From the NCBI GenBank assembly GCA_938084905.1, contig CALKEQ010000007.1, positions 152,334 through 216,333 on the forward strand: a stretch of DNA of 64,000 bases. The letters are read 5' to 3'. The DNA is from an uncultured bacterium (GTDB lineage Bacteria; Desulfobacterota; Syntrophorhabdia; Syntrophorhabdales; JANXAF01). This document shows positions 1-10,754 of the stretch, one piece after another; the first letter of the stretch is position 1, and each line of letters begins with the position of its first letter. The notes under the pieces were generated by a model. It searched no databases. It worked only from the letters and a program-made list of their open reading frames with translations, and had not been told where the DNA came from. The translations under genes and the position numbers were made by a program.

Positions 1-539
1 TCAAATCGCACAACTTCTCCAATGAGAACGTCATTTACGATGTCGGGGAAGTAGCTCGTCTCAAAAATAGGATTCCTCACTCTATCTCCAAACCAAGAAG
101 GATGAAAGCCTTTTGCCAAATAGACAGCGCATGGTGCAAAAATATCCCTTCCGTGAAAGGTTGAGCTTATCTCTTTAGGCATGAAATCCCTATTTGTGAT
201 CTCGTGTACTTCAAATTCATCTTCTAGGAGGAGCGTATATAAGCCATTGTCAGGACCTACGAAGAAATGGCCATCCTTGGAGAGAATTATCGCCCTCCTC
301 TCTGTCCCCACACCAGGATCAACGACTGTTATGTGGATTGTTCCCCTTGGAAAGTAGGGATAGTACTCCTTTATCACAAAAGCTGCCTCCCTAACATCCT
401 GGGGTTCTATTTCATGGGTTATATCCACAACTTGCGCTTGAACCTGAAGATCCCTGCACAAATTCAGGATCACACCCTTCATTATCCCCACATATGGGTC
501 CTTTGTGCCGAAATCTGTAAGTAACGTTATAATCGTCAT
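1..539 (-). CDS. SAM hydroxide adenosyltransferase (DUF62 family), 3' end outside window
   Basis: I translated the reverse strand by hand from the ATG at 539; the reading frame stays open to the window edge, so the C-terminus is missing. The product starts with LLTDFGTKDPYVGIMKG, followed by VVDPGVGT, GPDNGLY and a FHGRDIFAP motif, which together identify the SAM-hydrolysing DUF62 family (SAM plus water to adenosine plus methionine). The visible part is the N-terminal catalytic domain. The start overlaps the mtnA stop by four bases (ATGA), so translation is coupled to mtnA. Its placement after a methionine-salvage gene fits a role in SAM or thioether turnover; the physiological purpose is not settled for the family. 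Confidence 0.88.
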   Translation of the reverse strand, partial: MTIITLLTDFGTKDPYVGIMKGVILNLCRDLQVQAQVVDITHEIEPQDVREAAFVIKEYYPYFPRGTIHITVVDPGVGTERRAIILSKDGHFFVGPDNGLYTLLLEDEFEVHEITNRDFMPKEISSTFHGRDIFAPCAVYLAKGFHPSWFGDRVRNPIFETSYFPDIVNDVLIGEVVRF

Positions 540-1567
540 CTTCCAATCAGGCGTTCTATATTTTCCTCAAAGGGTTTCTCAATTATTCCCTTCTCAGTTA
601 TGAAGGAGGATATGAGTTGGGAAGGTGTTATATCGAAAGCGTAGTACCTGGCTTTGTAGCTCTTAGAAGTTATCCACTTTTTTCCCATACTTATGACTTC
701 CCTTCCATCCCTCTCTTCTATCTCTATTGAGGAACCGTCTTTTAAGCTCATGTCGAATGTTGAGGAGCAACACGCAACAAAAAAAGGTATGGAGTGATTA
801 TTCGCACAAAGGGCTATCATGTAAGTTCCAATTTTATTTGCCGTATCCCCGTTTCTTGCTACTCTGTCAGCACCCACAATCACCTTTTTTATCAATCCCC
901 TTTCCATGAGAAGTCCCACATGGTTGTCAGGAACTATTTCAAAATCCACCCCGTATTTGTGAAGCTCGTACGCGCTCAATCTGGCACCTTGAAAAAAAGG
1001 CCTTGTTTCCGTAATGAAAACTTTCAGTTCTTTGTTTTTTTCCTTTGCCCTCCTTATCACGCCAAGGGCCGTTCCGTACCCTCCAGTCGCAAGTTCACCT
1101 GCGTTACAATGTGTAAGGATGGTGTCTCCGTCTTCTATGAGATTCGATCCAAATTCTGCAAGGGTCATGTTATTTCTTATATCCTCTTCATGGATTGAAC
1201 GGGCAAGAGAAAAAAGCCTTTCGGGTAGACTTTTATCTTCCATGTGTTTCTCGCATTCCTTTCTCATCCTGTCGAGTGCCCAAAAGAGGTTGAAGGCAGT
1301 AGGCCTACTTTTTGCAAGCTTCATGTAAATCCTTTCCACATCTGGAGCTGTCAATCTACCTTTCCTTTCCGTAATTTCCTTTATACCAAATGCAAACCCA
1401 TAGGCGGAGACTATGCCGATGAGCGGAGCCCCCCTAACAGCCATCTTTTTTATCGCTTTCACAAAATCCTCAAGACTCTTAAGAGAGATCAAAACTTCCC
1501 TGAAGGGGAGTTCCCTCTGGTCCAGAACTACAAGCCTTTCATCCTGTAGAAAGATATGGTTACTCAA
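536..1567 (-). CDS. mtnA: Methylthioribose-1-phosphate isomerase
   Basis: 343 aa, full length for the family. It should convert 5-methylthioribose-1-phosphate to the ribulose form in methionine salvage. The eIF2B-alpha-like fold is marked by [11 protein letters not shown] near residue 45, the catalytic cysteine in LTHCNAG (C154) and the catalytic aspartate in [11 protein letters not shown] (D234). The start is TTG and overlaps the gatB stop by eight bases. No other methionine-salvage genes are visible here except the following SAM hydrolase. The pathway may be partial, or mtnA may act in an alternative salvage or shunt route, which is inference. Confidence 0.93.
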   Translation of the reverse strand: MSNHIFLQDERLVVLDQRELPFREVLISLKSLEDFVKAIKKMAVRGAPLIGIVSAYGFAFGIKEITERKGRLTAPDVERIYMKLAKSRPTAFNLFWALDRMRKECEKHMEDKSLPERLFSLARSIHEEDIRNNMTLAEFGSNLIEDGDTILTHCNAGELATGGYGTALGVIRRAKEKNKELKVFITETRPFFQGARLSAYELHKYGVDFEIVPDNHVGLLMERGLIKKVIVGADRVARNGDTANKIGTYMIALCANNHSIPFFVACCSSTFDMSLKDGSSIEIEERDGREVISMGKKWITSKSYKARYYAFDITPSQLISSFITEKGIIEKPFEENIERLIGR

Positions 1568-3017
1568 GGCCTCTTTTCAGTTTCTCCCTGATTAACTCAT
1601 TGACAATTTTAGGGTTGGCCCTTCCTTTTGTCTCCTTCATTACTTGGCCAACGAAAAAGCTGAGAACTTTTTCTTTACCTTTTCTATACTCTTCAACTTC
1701 CTTTGGGTAAGCTGAAAGAACCTTTTTCACGGCTTCCTCTATTAATGACTCATCAGAAATCTGAGAGAGTCCTTTTTCATCAACGTATTTTCTTGGAGAA
1801 ACACCTCTCCTGAAAAGCTGTGGAAAGAAATCCTTGGCCATTTTCATGCTTATCTTTCCTTCCTTTACGAGGAGGAGTAGTTCTGCCAGCATTGCAGGAC
1901 TGAAGGGAATTCTATCAAGTGGTAAATTGGTCTCTTTCAACTCCCGAAGAAGCTCGGTCATTATCCAGTTACTTACCGTTTTTGGCTCAGGGTAGAGTCT
2001 GACAGTCTCCTCAAAATAATCTGCCAGTTTTTTGTCAGAGCAGAGGATCTCAACATCGTATAAGGGCAGGCCAAAATCGCGCAAAAACCTTTCCGCCTTT
2101 TTTTGGGGAAGCTCAGGAATCGTTCTTTTCACAGCTTCTATCCAGTCATCATCTATCACAAGAGGAAGGAGGTCAGGGTCAGGAAAGTACCTGTAATCGT
2201 GAGCTTCCTCTTTTCCCCTCATGGAATAAGTTACTCCCTCATGAGGATTGAACAACCTCGTCTCCTGTATTACCTCTTTTTCCTCTTCTAAGAGCGTTAT
2301 CTGTCTTCTTATCTCATAGTCAAGAGCTTTCTCCATATATCTGAAAGAGTTTAGATTTTTAAGCTCCGTTCTCGTTCCGAATTTGGTGTCCCCTTTTCTT
2401 CTGACTGAGACGTTTGCATCGCACCTTATACTTCCTTCTTCCATGTTTCCATCACATATCTCAAGATAGATAAGGATACTGCGCAGGAGTTTCAAATATG
2501 CCACAGCCTCTTTTGGGGAGGAGATATCAGGCTCTGTCACAATTTCCACAAGCGGGATGCTGGCCCTATTAAAATCGACGAGAGTGTACGAACTTTTTTC
2601 TATTTCCCCTTCATGGATAAGTTTTCCCGCATCTTCCTCCAAATGTATTCTCCTGATTCTTATTCTTTTTTTTCCTCCTTCTGTATCAACCTCAACGTAT
2701 CCGTCCTTACATATTGGTTCTTCGTACTGGGATATCTGGTAACCCTTAGGAAGATCGGGGTAGTAGTAGTTTTTCCTTGCGAATACGCTTCTTTTGTTGA
2801 TGGTGCAGTTAAGTGCAAGTCCAAGCTTTATTGCGTACTCCACAGCCTTTCTGTTCAGGACGGGAAGCGCACCTGGCAATCCCATGCATACTGGACATGT
2901 GTGAACATTTGGCTCAGCTCCAAATTTTGTTGAACATGAGCAGAAGAGTTTGCTTTCGGTTAAAAGCTGGGCATGGACCTCAAGTCCGATGACCGCCTCA
3001 AAGTCGCCGTAATCCAA
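1560..3017 (-). CDS. gatB: Aspartyl/glutamyl-tRNA(Asn/Gln) amidotransferase subunit B
   Basis: 485 aa, normal for GatB. It is the kinase/transamidation subunit of GatCAB, which converts misacylated Glu-tRNA(Gln) or Asp-tRNA(Asn). The N-terminus has [10 protein letters not shown], a zinc-type CSC...CPVCMGLPG cysteine set and the [14 protein letters not shown] motif; the YqeY-like tail is at the C-terminus. gatA and gatC are not in the window. The start is TTG at 3017, preceded by an AAGGAG ribosome-binding site about eight bases away. Both the site and the start codon lie in a short inverted repeat (see the regulatory entry). Confidence 0.96.
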   Translation of the reverse strand: MDYGDFEAVIGLEVHAQLLTESKLFCSCSTKFGAEPNVHTCPVCMGLPGALPVLNRKAVEYAIKLGLALNCTINKRSVFARKNYYYPDLPKGYQISQYEEPICKDGYVEVDTEGGKKRIRIRRIHLEEDAGKLIHEGEIEKSSYTLVDFNRASIPLVEIVTEPDISSPKEAVAYLKLLRSILIYLEICDGNMEEGSIRCDANVSVRRKGDTKFGTRTELKNLNSFRYMEKALDYEIRRQITLLEEEKEVIQETRLFNPHEGVTYSMRGKEEAHDYRYFPDPDLLPLVIDDDWIEAVKRTIPELPQKKAERFLRDFGLPLYDVEILCSDKKLADYFEETVRLYPEPKTVSNWIMTELLRELKETNLPLDRIPFSPAMLAELLLLVKEGKISMKMAKDFFPQLFRRGVSPRKYVDEKGLSQISDESLIEEAVKKVLSAYPKEVEEYRKGKEKVLSFFVGQVMKETKGRANPKIVNELIREKLKRGLE

Positions 3018-3033
3018 GGTTTTCTCTCCTTGG
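3014..3033 (-). promoter_or_regulatory. 5' hairpin enclosing the gatB ribosome-binding site and start codon
   Basis: On the minus strand CCAAGG, an eight-base loop AGAGAAAA, and CCTTGG form a perfect six-base-pair stem. The ribosome-binding site AAGGAG lies in the left arm and loop, and the TTG start codon lies in the right arm. The predicted transcription start near 3034 would place this hairpin at the very 5' end of the mRNA. The inverted repeat is directly visible; a regulatory role is inference. Confidence 0.4.
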
Positions 3034-3040
3034 GTCTATG

Positions 3041-3069
3041 AATATACATCACCCATTCTCAATTTTCAA
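3041..3069 (-). promoter_or_regulatory. Promoter of gatB-mtnA operon
   Basis: Reading the minus strand, TTGAAA (3069-3064), a 17-base spacer and TATATT (3046-3041) match a sigma-70 promoter. The predicted start is near 3034, giving a leader of about 17 bases before the TTG start of gatB. Confidence 0.6.
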
Positions 3070-3156
3070 AGTTTTTGAGATTGTTGACAACTCTGAAAAA
3101 ATGGGAGAAAAAGCTATTATGGAGAATAGAGAATCGGCAAAGAGGGGTCTGAAAGC

Positions 3157-4089
3157 TTGGAAATGAGGGAGCTTCATGGTCTTTCTATCACTAGTGTTGT
3201 TGACAATCTCTGCGATGCCCTGGTCTCCGATCCTCCGTGCGGTAGTCGGTATAGAATCACACCTGAGAAATCCCTATACGCGGAGCACGGTTTGTCGTTT
3301 TTCATAACTGCCTTTTTGGATGGAAAAAAATACCCGTTCTTCTTCGACTTTGGAGTAGACGGAGACCTTCTCCTTCATAATCTAAATGTTCTGAAAATAA
3401 GTGCAAAATCGGCATGCGCCTTTCTCTTAAGCCATGGACACTTCGATCATTACGGGGGTTTGAGAGGTCTTGTCAAAAATCTCTACCCATCCGGTGTGAG
3501 GGGTGTTCCACTGTACCTTGGAGTCGATTGCTTCACAAGGAGATTTTCGAAAAGAGATGGGGAACTAATTGACTTAGGCGAGCTAAAAAAAGCTGATCTG
3601 GAAGGGGTCACCCGTATCTATGAAGTTGAGGAGCCAATGGAGTTTCTCCCTGGATGTTACATTTTGGCAAATATAAAAATGGAGAACGACTATGAGAGAC
3701 TTCCAGAAGATCTATTTGTGAAAAAAGGTTCCGAAATTGTGAGTGACGATTTTCATGAGGAGATAGCCCTCTTTTTTATCGTAAAAGAAGTAGGGTTAAT
3801 AGTCGTTTCCGGATGTGCCCACAGGGGGATTGTAAATACCTTAAACAACATTGCCAAAGTGACAGGTAGTAAGAAAGTTCATGCTTTGATTGGTGGCTTC
3901 CATCTTTTTTCTGCAGATGAAAAAAGGATAGTTAGAACCTTATCGGATTTGGAGAATTTTTCACCAGATTTTATCATCCCCTGTCACTGCAGCGGTTTTT
4001 ATTCTCATCAGATTTTTTCCAGAAACTTTGGGGAAAGACTGATTCTGAACACCGTAGGTACAACGTACAGATTTGGATCAACTGAATAG
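3157..4089 (+). CDS. MBL-fold metallohydrolase (COG1237-type)
   Basis: 310 aa. The metallo-beta-lactamase signature LLSHGHFDHYGG supplies the metal ligands, with further ligand histidines in SGCAHRG and GGFHLF and a late PCHCSGF motif. This arrangement matches the COG1237 group, annotated as dihydropterin-6-methyl-beta-ribofuranosylaminobenzene phosphate synthase-like; the true substrate here is unknown. The start is TTG at 3157, with AGAGGGG about ten bases upstream; an ATG six bases later is an alternative. The gene stands alone between gatB (divergent) and the promoter of nfnA. Confidence 0.85.
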   Translation: MEMRELHGLSITSVVDNLCDALVSDPPCGSRYRITPEKSLYAEHGLSFFITAFLDGKKYPFFFDFGVDGDLLLHNLNVLKISAKSACAFLLSHGHFDHYGGLRGLVKNLYPSGVRGVPLYLGVDCFTRRFSKRDGELIDLGELKKADLEGVTRIYEVEEPMEFLPGCYILANIKMENDYERLPEDLFVKKGSEIVSDDFHEEIALFFIVKEVGLIVVSGCAHRGIVNTLNNIAKVTGSKKVHALIGGFHLFSADEKRIVRTLSDLENFSPDFIIPCHCSGFYSHQIFSRNFGERLILNTVGTTYRFGSTE

Positions 4090-4108
4090 AACCACTCACA
4101 AAAAGTTC

Positions 4109-4137
4109 TTGACAGTTTTCTGAAAAGGGCGTATAAG
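4109..4137 (+). promoter_or_regulatory. Promoter of nfnA-nfnB
   Basis: TTGACA at 4109-4114, a 17-base spacer and TATAAG at 4132-4137 make a near-consensus sigma-70 promoter. Its predicted start (about 4144) falls on the upstream GTG codon at 4142, which bears on the nfnA start choice. Confidence 0.75.
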
Positions 4138-4171
4138 CAATGTGAATAAATTCTCAAATTGGGGGCCGAAC

Positions 4172-6426
<2,255 letters not shown>

Positions 6427-6437
6427 TAATGTAAAAT

Positions 6438-8033
6438 GTGAAGGTTCTTTTGATTCAACCCCCTGTCGAAGACTTTTACCACACCCGTATCAGAACCTAT
6501 CCACTCGGCCTAATTTACCTTGCGACCAAAATTAAGGATTTATGCGAGGTAAAAATCATCGATCTGAGAGGAGGAGAAAAGACAACTTACGCCCAGAACC
6601 CCTTCCTTGAACTAAGTGAATATTACAGGGAGGAGATCTATTCCCCATTTTCACTTTTTAAAAGGTACTCAAGGTTCGGATCTAGGGAGAGTGAAATTGA
6701 GAGAATCATAAGGCATGAAAATCCGGATGTTCTTTGCGTTTCCTCCCTTTTTTCCGCTTACTTTAGGGAGTCACTTCGCGTTGCAGAGATTGCCAAGGAA
6801 GTAAAAAGCGACCTAATCACAGTCTTTGGCGGTCACCATCCAACTGCTCTTCCCGGTCTTGTACTTGAAGAGAAAAGTGTGGATTTCGTGATAAGGGGGG
6901 AAGGTGAGAAGCCCCTTTTTAGACTTCTATTTGCGCTCATAGAGAAAAAACCTGAACTATTAAGCCAGATAGAGGGGCTTTGCTATAAAGAAAAGGGTAG
7001 GCTTTACATTTCTCAAAGAATCAGCTTTGAGGAGGATGTGGATACAATTCCTGAGAGGAGCCTTATCAACGAAAAGGAATATAAAATTGGGAAAAAAACT
7101 TACGCTTTTTTGATCACCTCAAGGGGATGTCCGAACAGTTGCTCCTTCTGTTCGAAGATGGCTGTTCCTTACAGGATGAGGTCGTTAAGATCCATAGAGG
7201 AAGAGATTGAGATACTAAAAGGAATAGGCGTTGAATGGATAGATTTTGAGGACGATATGCTCATCTTTGAGGAAGAGCGCTTCTTAGAAATTCTGAATCT
7301 ACTTAAAGGAAAAGAATTTGTCCTTTCCGCTATGAACGGAATTTACATTGAAAGCCTAAGTGGGAAGATACTGAAGGAGATGGGCGAAGCAGGATTCAAG
7401 AAAATAAACCTATCTATTGTTGATCTTTCGCCATGCGTTCTCTCTGGACAGAAAAGGAGAGTTCCAAAAAACGCAGAGATGGTTTTTAAGACTGTTGAAT
7501 CCTCAGATATGAATATGGAGATCCATTTCATAATCGGTCTTCCAAATCAGAGCATTGAGGATGTTTTAAGAACCATGTCCTATCTGGCCCAGATAAGATG
7601 TTTGCTTGGGCCAAGTGTTTACTACCTTTCCCCTACTAATCCCTACGTTGAGGAGGCTCTTGGAGAAGATTGGACTCGAAAACTGAACTACATGAGGTCT
7701 AGCGTACTTTTTCCTGTTAACCCATCTTTCACTAGAAAATCACTTTTCACAGTTCTTAAGCTTGCGAGATTCGTAAACTTTTTGAAGAGGTTCGTTGACT
7801 CGATAGGCGTAGATATAAGCTTAAGGGAAGTGAAATTGGGAAATCCTGTAGACGATGAAATACTGAGCACACTGTTAAAGGAAAAGAGGTTTGTTGCCTA
7901 TGACAGAAAGAAGAGGGATTTCTTTGAAGAGCCTCAAGAAAGGGAAGTTGTTTCCCGTTTCTTCAAGATTATGGAGGGAAGGAAAATAAAAGGTTACAAA
8001 ACAGCCCACTTAATAGACTTCGTAGGAGATTAA
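6438..8033 (+). CDS. B12-binding-domain radical SAM protein
   Basis: 531 aa. The N-terminus (VKVLLIQPPVEDFYHTRI) and VFGGHHPTALP are typical of the cobalamin-binding Rossmann domain of B12-radical SAM proteins. The radical SAM cysteines are C231, C235 and C238 in RGCPNSCSFCSK. The start is GTG at 6438, 11 bases after nfnB and likely in the same transcript. The closest families act in methylation, cyclisation or anaerobic cofactor and lipid biosynthesis; no specific substrate can be assigned. The C-terminal part past residue 400 has no motif I recognise. Confidence 0.85.
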   Translation: MKVLLIQPPVEDFYHTRIRTYPLGLIYLATKIKDLCEVKIIDLRGGEKTTYAQNPFLELSEYYREEIYSPFSLFKRYSRFGSRESEIERIIRHENPDVLCVSSLFSAYFRESLRVAEIAKEVKSDLITVFGGHHPTALPGLVLEEKSVDFVIRGEGEKPLFRLLFALIEKKPELLSQIEGLCYKEKGRLYISQRISFEEDVDTIPERSLINEKEYKIGKKTYAFLITSRGCPNSCSFCSKMAVPYRMRSLRSIEEEIEILKGIGVEWIDFEDDMLIFEEERFLEILNLLKGKEFVLSAMNGIYIESLSGKILKEMGEAGFKKINLSIVDLSPCVLSGQKRRVPKNAEMVFKTVESSDMNMEIHFIIGLPNQSIEDVLRTMSYLAQIRCLLGPSVYYLSPTNPYVEEALGEDWTRKLNYMRSSVLFPVNPSFTRKSLFTVLKLARFVNFLKRFVDSIGVDISLREVKLGNPVDDEILSTLLKEKRFVAYDRKKRDFFEEPQEREVVSRFFKIMEGRKIKGYKTAHLIDFVGD

Positions 8034-8092
8034 GAGAAATTGGAGATCCAAGAGGAAGAAAGCTGGCTTTAGGAAGCAAAAAAAGTTTTTGG

Positions 8093-8122
8093 TTTACAAA
8101 ACCTTCTCCCATTGATTAATAT
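8093..8122 (+). promoter_or_regulatory. Promoter of pncB-type gene
   Basis: TTTACA at 8093-8098, an 18-base spacer and TAATAT at 8117-8122. A GAGGAGGAG ribosome-binding site follows before the ATG at 8155. The rest of the 121-base gap holds nothing else recognisable. Confidence 0.5.
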
Positions 8123-8154
8123 TTTTTTTACACGTCCTTTGAGGAGGAGTAGGC

Positions 8155-9315
8155 ATGTTTTTTACAGCGTCCTTTGAAGACATAAAGAAGGGGAAAGTGA
8201 CAGATCTCTACTTTGTGAACACACTTGAGATAATGAGAAAGAAGAATCTGGACAAGCACGTAAAAGCCGAAGTTATAGTCAAAAGACTCCCAGATGGTGG
8301 AAAATGGGCTGTCTTGTGTGGAATCGAAGAGGTAAAAAGACTGATAGAAGGGCTAAAAGTAAAAGTCAGAGCTATGAGGGAGGGGACGATATTTAGGCCA
8401 TATGAACCAGTGCTTGAGATAGAAGGTATGTATTCAGAATTCTGTATTTACGAGACTGCCATACTCGGTCTCCTTTGTCAGTCGTCAGGTGTGGCAACGA
8501 AGGCAGCTAGATGTAAAAAGGCGGCAGGGGAAAGACCGGTTATAAGTTTCGGTGCAAGGAGGATTCACCCGGTCATAGCACCTATGGTAGAAAGAAGTGC
8601 TTTCATCGGAGGATGCGACGGTGTATCTGTCGTCTTTGATGCGGAGATGTTGGGAGAGGAGCCAATGGGAACAATGCCACACGCTTTGATACTTCTCTTC
8701 GGTGACACCGTTGCGGCTACATTGGCTTTCGATGAGGTCATAGACAAGAAAATTAGAAGGATTTCCCTAATAGATACTTTTATGGATGAGAAGACAGAGG
8801 CAATAAGAGTGGCAGAGGCTTTGCGTGACAAGCTTTTTGGAATAAGACTCGATACCCCTTCATCAAGAAGAGGAGATTTCTTGAAAATACTGGAAGAGGT
8901 CAGATGGGAACTTGACATAAGGGGATTTAAAAATGTGAAGATCTACGTGAGTGGGGGTGTGGATGAACATAAAATTCTAGAACTTAACAAGTATGTGGAT
9001 GCGTACGGTGTTGGAACCTCAATAACAAATGCAAAAGTGATCGATTTTGCAATGGATATTGTTGAAATAGAGGGGAAACCAGTCGCGAAAAGGGGAAAGA
9101 TGTCAGGCTCAAAAAGGGTTCTAAGGTGCCCTTTCTGCTTCGAGGATGAGATTGTTCACTTCTCTTACCAGGGAGAAAAGATTTGCAAATGTGGACATAA
9201 GATGAATGACATTCTTCTTCTTTGGTACGAAAATGGTAAATTCCACTTTGAGAGTGATCCGCCTCAGAGAATAAGAGCCTACGTTCTTGATCAGCTCTCC
9301 CATTTCGAGCTTTAG
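8155..9315 (+). CDS. pncB: Nicotinate phosphoribosyltransferase, short form with C-terminal zinc ribbon
   Basis: 386 aa, close to the shorter archaeal/thermophile type of NAPRTase. It makes nicotinate mononucleotide from nicotinate and PRPP in NAD salvage. Family marks are FFTASFEDIKKGKVTDLYF at the N-terminus, SFGARRIHP, GTMPHALILLFGD, IRLDTPSSRRGDF and the phosphate-site YVSGGVDEHKI...YGVGTSI. The last 75 residues carry CPFC and CKCG pairs, a small zinc ribbon. The gene has its own promoter and converges on purM with only four bases between the two genes. Confidence 0.9.
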   Translation: MFFTASFEDIKKGKVTDLYFVNTLEIMRKKNLDKHVKAEVIVKRLPDGGKWAVLCGIEEVKRLIEGLKVKVRAMREGTIFRPYEPVLEIEGMYSEFCIYETAILGLLCQSSGVATKAARCKKAAGERPVISFGARRIHPVIAPMVERSAFIGGCDGVSVVFDAEMLGEEPMGTMPHALILLFGDTVAATLAFDEVIDKKIRRISLIDTFMDEKTEAIRVAEALRDKLFGIRLDTPSSRRGDFLKILEEVRWELDIRGFKNVKIYVSGGVDEHKILELNKYVDAYGVGTSITNAKVIDFAMDIVEIEGKPVAKRGKMSGSKRVLRCPFCFEDEIVHFSYQGEKICKCGHKMNDILLLWYENGKFHFESDPPQRIRAYVLDQLSHFEL

Positions 9316-9319
9316 ATCT

Positions 9320-10354
9320 CTAGACCACTGAGATTTTTACCTTTTTTTCAGATCTCGTCTTTTCTATTGTACCCAGAGAGTAGGCCCTCTCTCCTATGCT
9401 ACTTAGCAGCTCGATTACTGATTTTTCCTCTTCTCTTTTTACAACGAGAATGTAGCCCACTCCCATGTTGAATGTTGAGAACATTTCATCATAAGGAAGA
9501 TCACCGAGTTCCTTTATAAACCTGAAGATGAATGGGATCTCCCTTTCTTCGATCGTAAGTTCTGCAATAAGGCCCGAAGGGATGATCCTTTTTAGATTAC
9601 CCGGAATTCCGCCACCCGTTATGTGGGCCATCCCTTTTACCCTGAACCTCTCTAATATCTCCATTACAGGTCTTACGTATATTTTTGTCGGTTTGAGGAG
9701 CTCCTCCCCCAAAGTCGTTTCTAGTCCTTCCACCTTTTGTTTTAGGCTCATCCTCTTCACTTCGAGAATGAGTTTCCTGACCAATGAAAAACCGTTGCTG
9801 TGTAACCCATTAGAGGCTATTCCTATTACGGCATCACCTTCTTCTATTGAACTACCATCAACTATCCTTTTTTTCTCAACAACCCCCATTGCAAAACCGG
9901 CCAGATCGTACTCACCCTTTCTGTAGAAGGAGGGCATTTCAGCCGTCTCCCCTCCAACAAGAGCGCAACCCGCGAGTGTGCAACCTTCACATATTCCGGA
10001 TATGACCTCTCTGTATACGTTCTCTTCTAAAGTCCCGCACGCAAAGTAGTCGAGAAAAAAGAGAGGCCTTGCTCCGTACGTGAGAATGTCATTCACACAC
10101 ATGGCTACAAGATCAATTCCAACAGTCGAGTGTCTCTTTAGTTTTTGAGCTATCTTTAATTTTGTGCCAACACCATCTGTGGATGTGACAATTACTGGAT
10201 CCTCGTACTCCTTTGGTAAGGTAAGGAGTGATGCAAAACCTCCAATCGGGTTTAAAACGTAAGGATTAAAGGTCATATTCATCTTCACTTTGAGTTCGTC
10301 TATGAGCCTATCCGCTTTCTCAATGTCTACGCCTGAGGCCTTATATGTGATCAT
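9320..10354 (-). CDS. purM: Phosphoribosylformylglycinamidine cyclo-ligase (AIR synthase)
   Basis: 344 aa, full length. It closes the imidazole ring of AIR in purine synthesis. Motifs include VTSTDGVGTKLKIA, GIDLVAMCVNDILTYGARPLFFLDYFA, GCALVGGETAEMPSFY and AHITGGGIPGNLKRI. The gene is alone on the minus strand; its -10 box sits eight bases before the ATG, so the mRNA may be leaderless. Confidence 0.97.
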   Translation of the reverse strand: MITYKASGVDIEKADRLIDELKVKMNMTFNPYVLNPIGGFASLLTLPKEYEDPVIVTSTDGVGTKLKIAQKLKRHSTVGIDLVAMCVNDILTYGARPLFFLDYFACGTLEENVYREVISGICEGCTLAGCALVGGETAEMPSFYRKGEYDLAGFAMGVVEKKRIVDGSSIEEGDAVIGIASNGLHSNGFSLVRKLILEVKRMSLKQKVEGLETTLGEELLKPTKIYVRPVMEILERFRVKGMAHITGGGIPGNLKRIIPSGLIAELTIEEREIPFIFRFIKELGDLPYDEMFSTFNMGVGYILVVKREEEKSVIELLSSIGERAYSLGTIEKTRSEKKVKISVV

Positions 10355-10362
10355 GCTTTTAC

Positions 10363-10389
10363 CTTATACGTGGAAGACTCCAAAGTCAA
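10363..10389 (-). promoter_or_regulatory. Promoter of purM, leaderless geometry
   Basis: On the minus strand TATAAG (10368-10363) lies eight bases before the ATG at 10354. TTGACT (10389-10384) gives a 15-base spacer, and TTTGAC one base further upstream gives 16. The predicted start is one to two bases before the start codon, and no ribosome-binding site is present. Confidence 0.5.
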
Positions 10390-10460
10390 ACAAATTTTCG
10401 TTGCAAAAGGCCCCAACTTAGTATTAAATTAGTTTTCCTCACCATAACTAGGAGGAAAAG

Positions 10461-10754
10461 ATGGCAAAAAAAATGGAGGAGTATAAGTGGCAGGATTTAA
10501 ATGCCGGCTGTGTTATAGACGAACCAGGAAACTCTTTACAGTACAAGACAGGAGAATGGCGGATACTTCGTCCCCTGACAGATTACTCAAAATGTACCAA
10601 GTGTGGCCTATGTTGGCTATTCTGTCCTGATAATGCGATGAGGCCAAAGGAGGACGGCTTTTTTGCATCCCATCCGGATTACTGTAAGGGATGCGGTATA
10701 TGTGCGCAGGAGTGTAAATTTGAGGCCATAAAAATGGTGGAGGATAAAAAATGA
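10461..10754 (+). CDS. porD: Pyruvate:ferredoxin oxidoreductase delta subunit (2x[4Fe-4S])
   Basis: 97 aa with two ferredoxin-type cluster motifs, CTKCGLCWLFCP and CKGCGICAQECKFEA, in the C-terminal two thirds. It passes electrons between the ThDP-bearing subunits and ferredoxin. The N-terminal WRILRPLTDYSKC is typical of PorD. A strong AGGAGG precedes the ATG. A weak promoter (TTGCAA, 17 bases, TTAAAT) may lie just upstream. The stop overlaps the porA start by four bases. Confidence 0.93.
   Translation: MAKKMEEYKWQDLNAGCVIDEPGNSLQYKTGEWRILRPLTDYSKCTKCGLCWLFCPDNAMRPKEDGFFASHPDYCKGCGICAQECKFEAIKMVEDKK

Noticed and set aside
794..1198. 134-codon open frame on the plus strand
   Set aside because: It is antisense to mtnA, whose protein is fully conserved; no promoter or ribosome-binding site.
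3078..3118. TTGACA followed by TATTAT upstream of the MBL-fold gene
   Set aside because: The spacing is 25 bases, too long for one sigma-70 promoter; kept out of the feature list.
8034..8154. Possible riboswitch leader before pncB
   Set aside because: The gap is accounted for by a promoter and ribosome-binding site; no conserved aptamer-like structure could be drawn.
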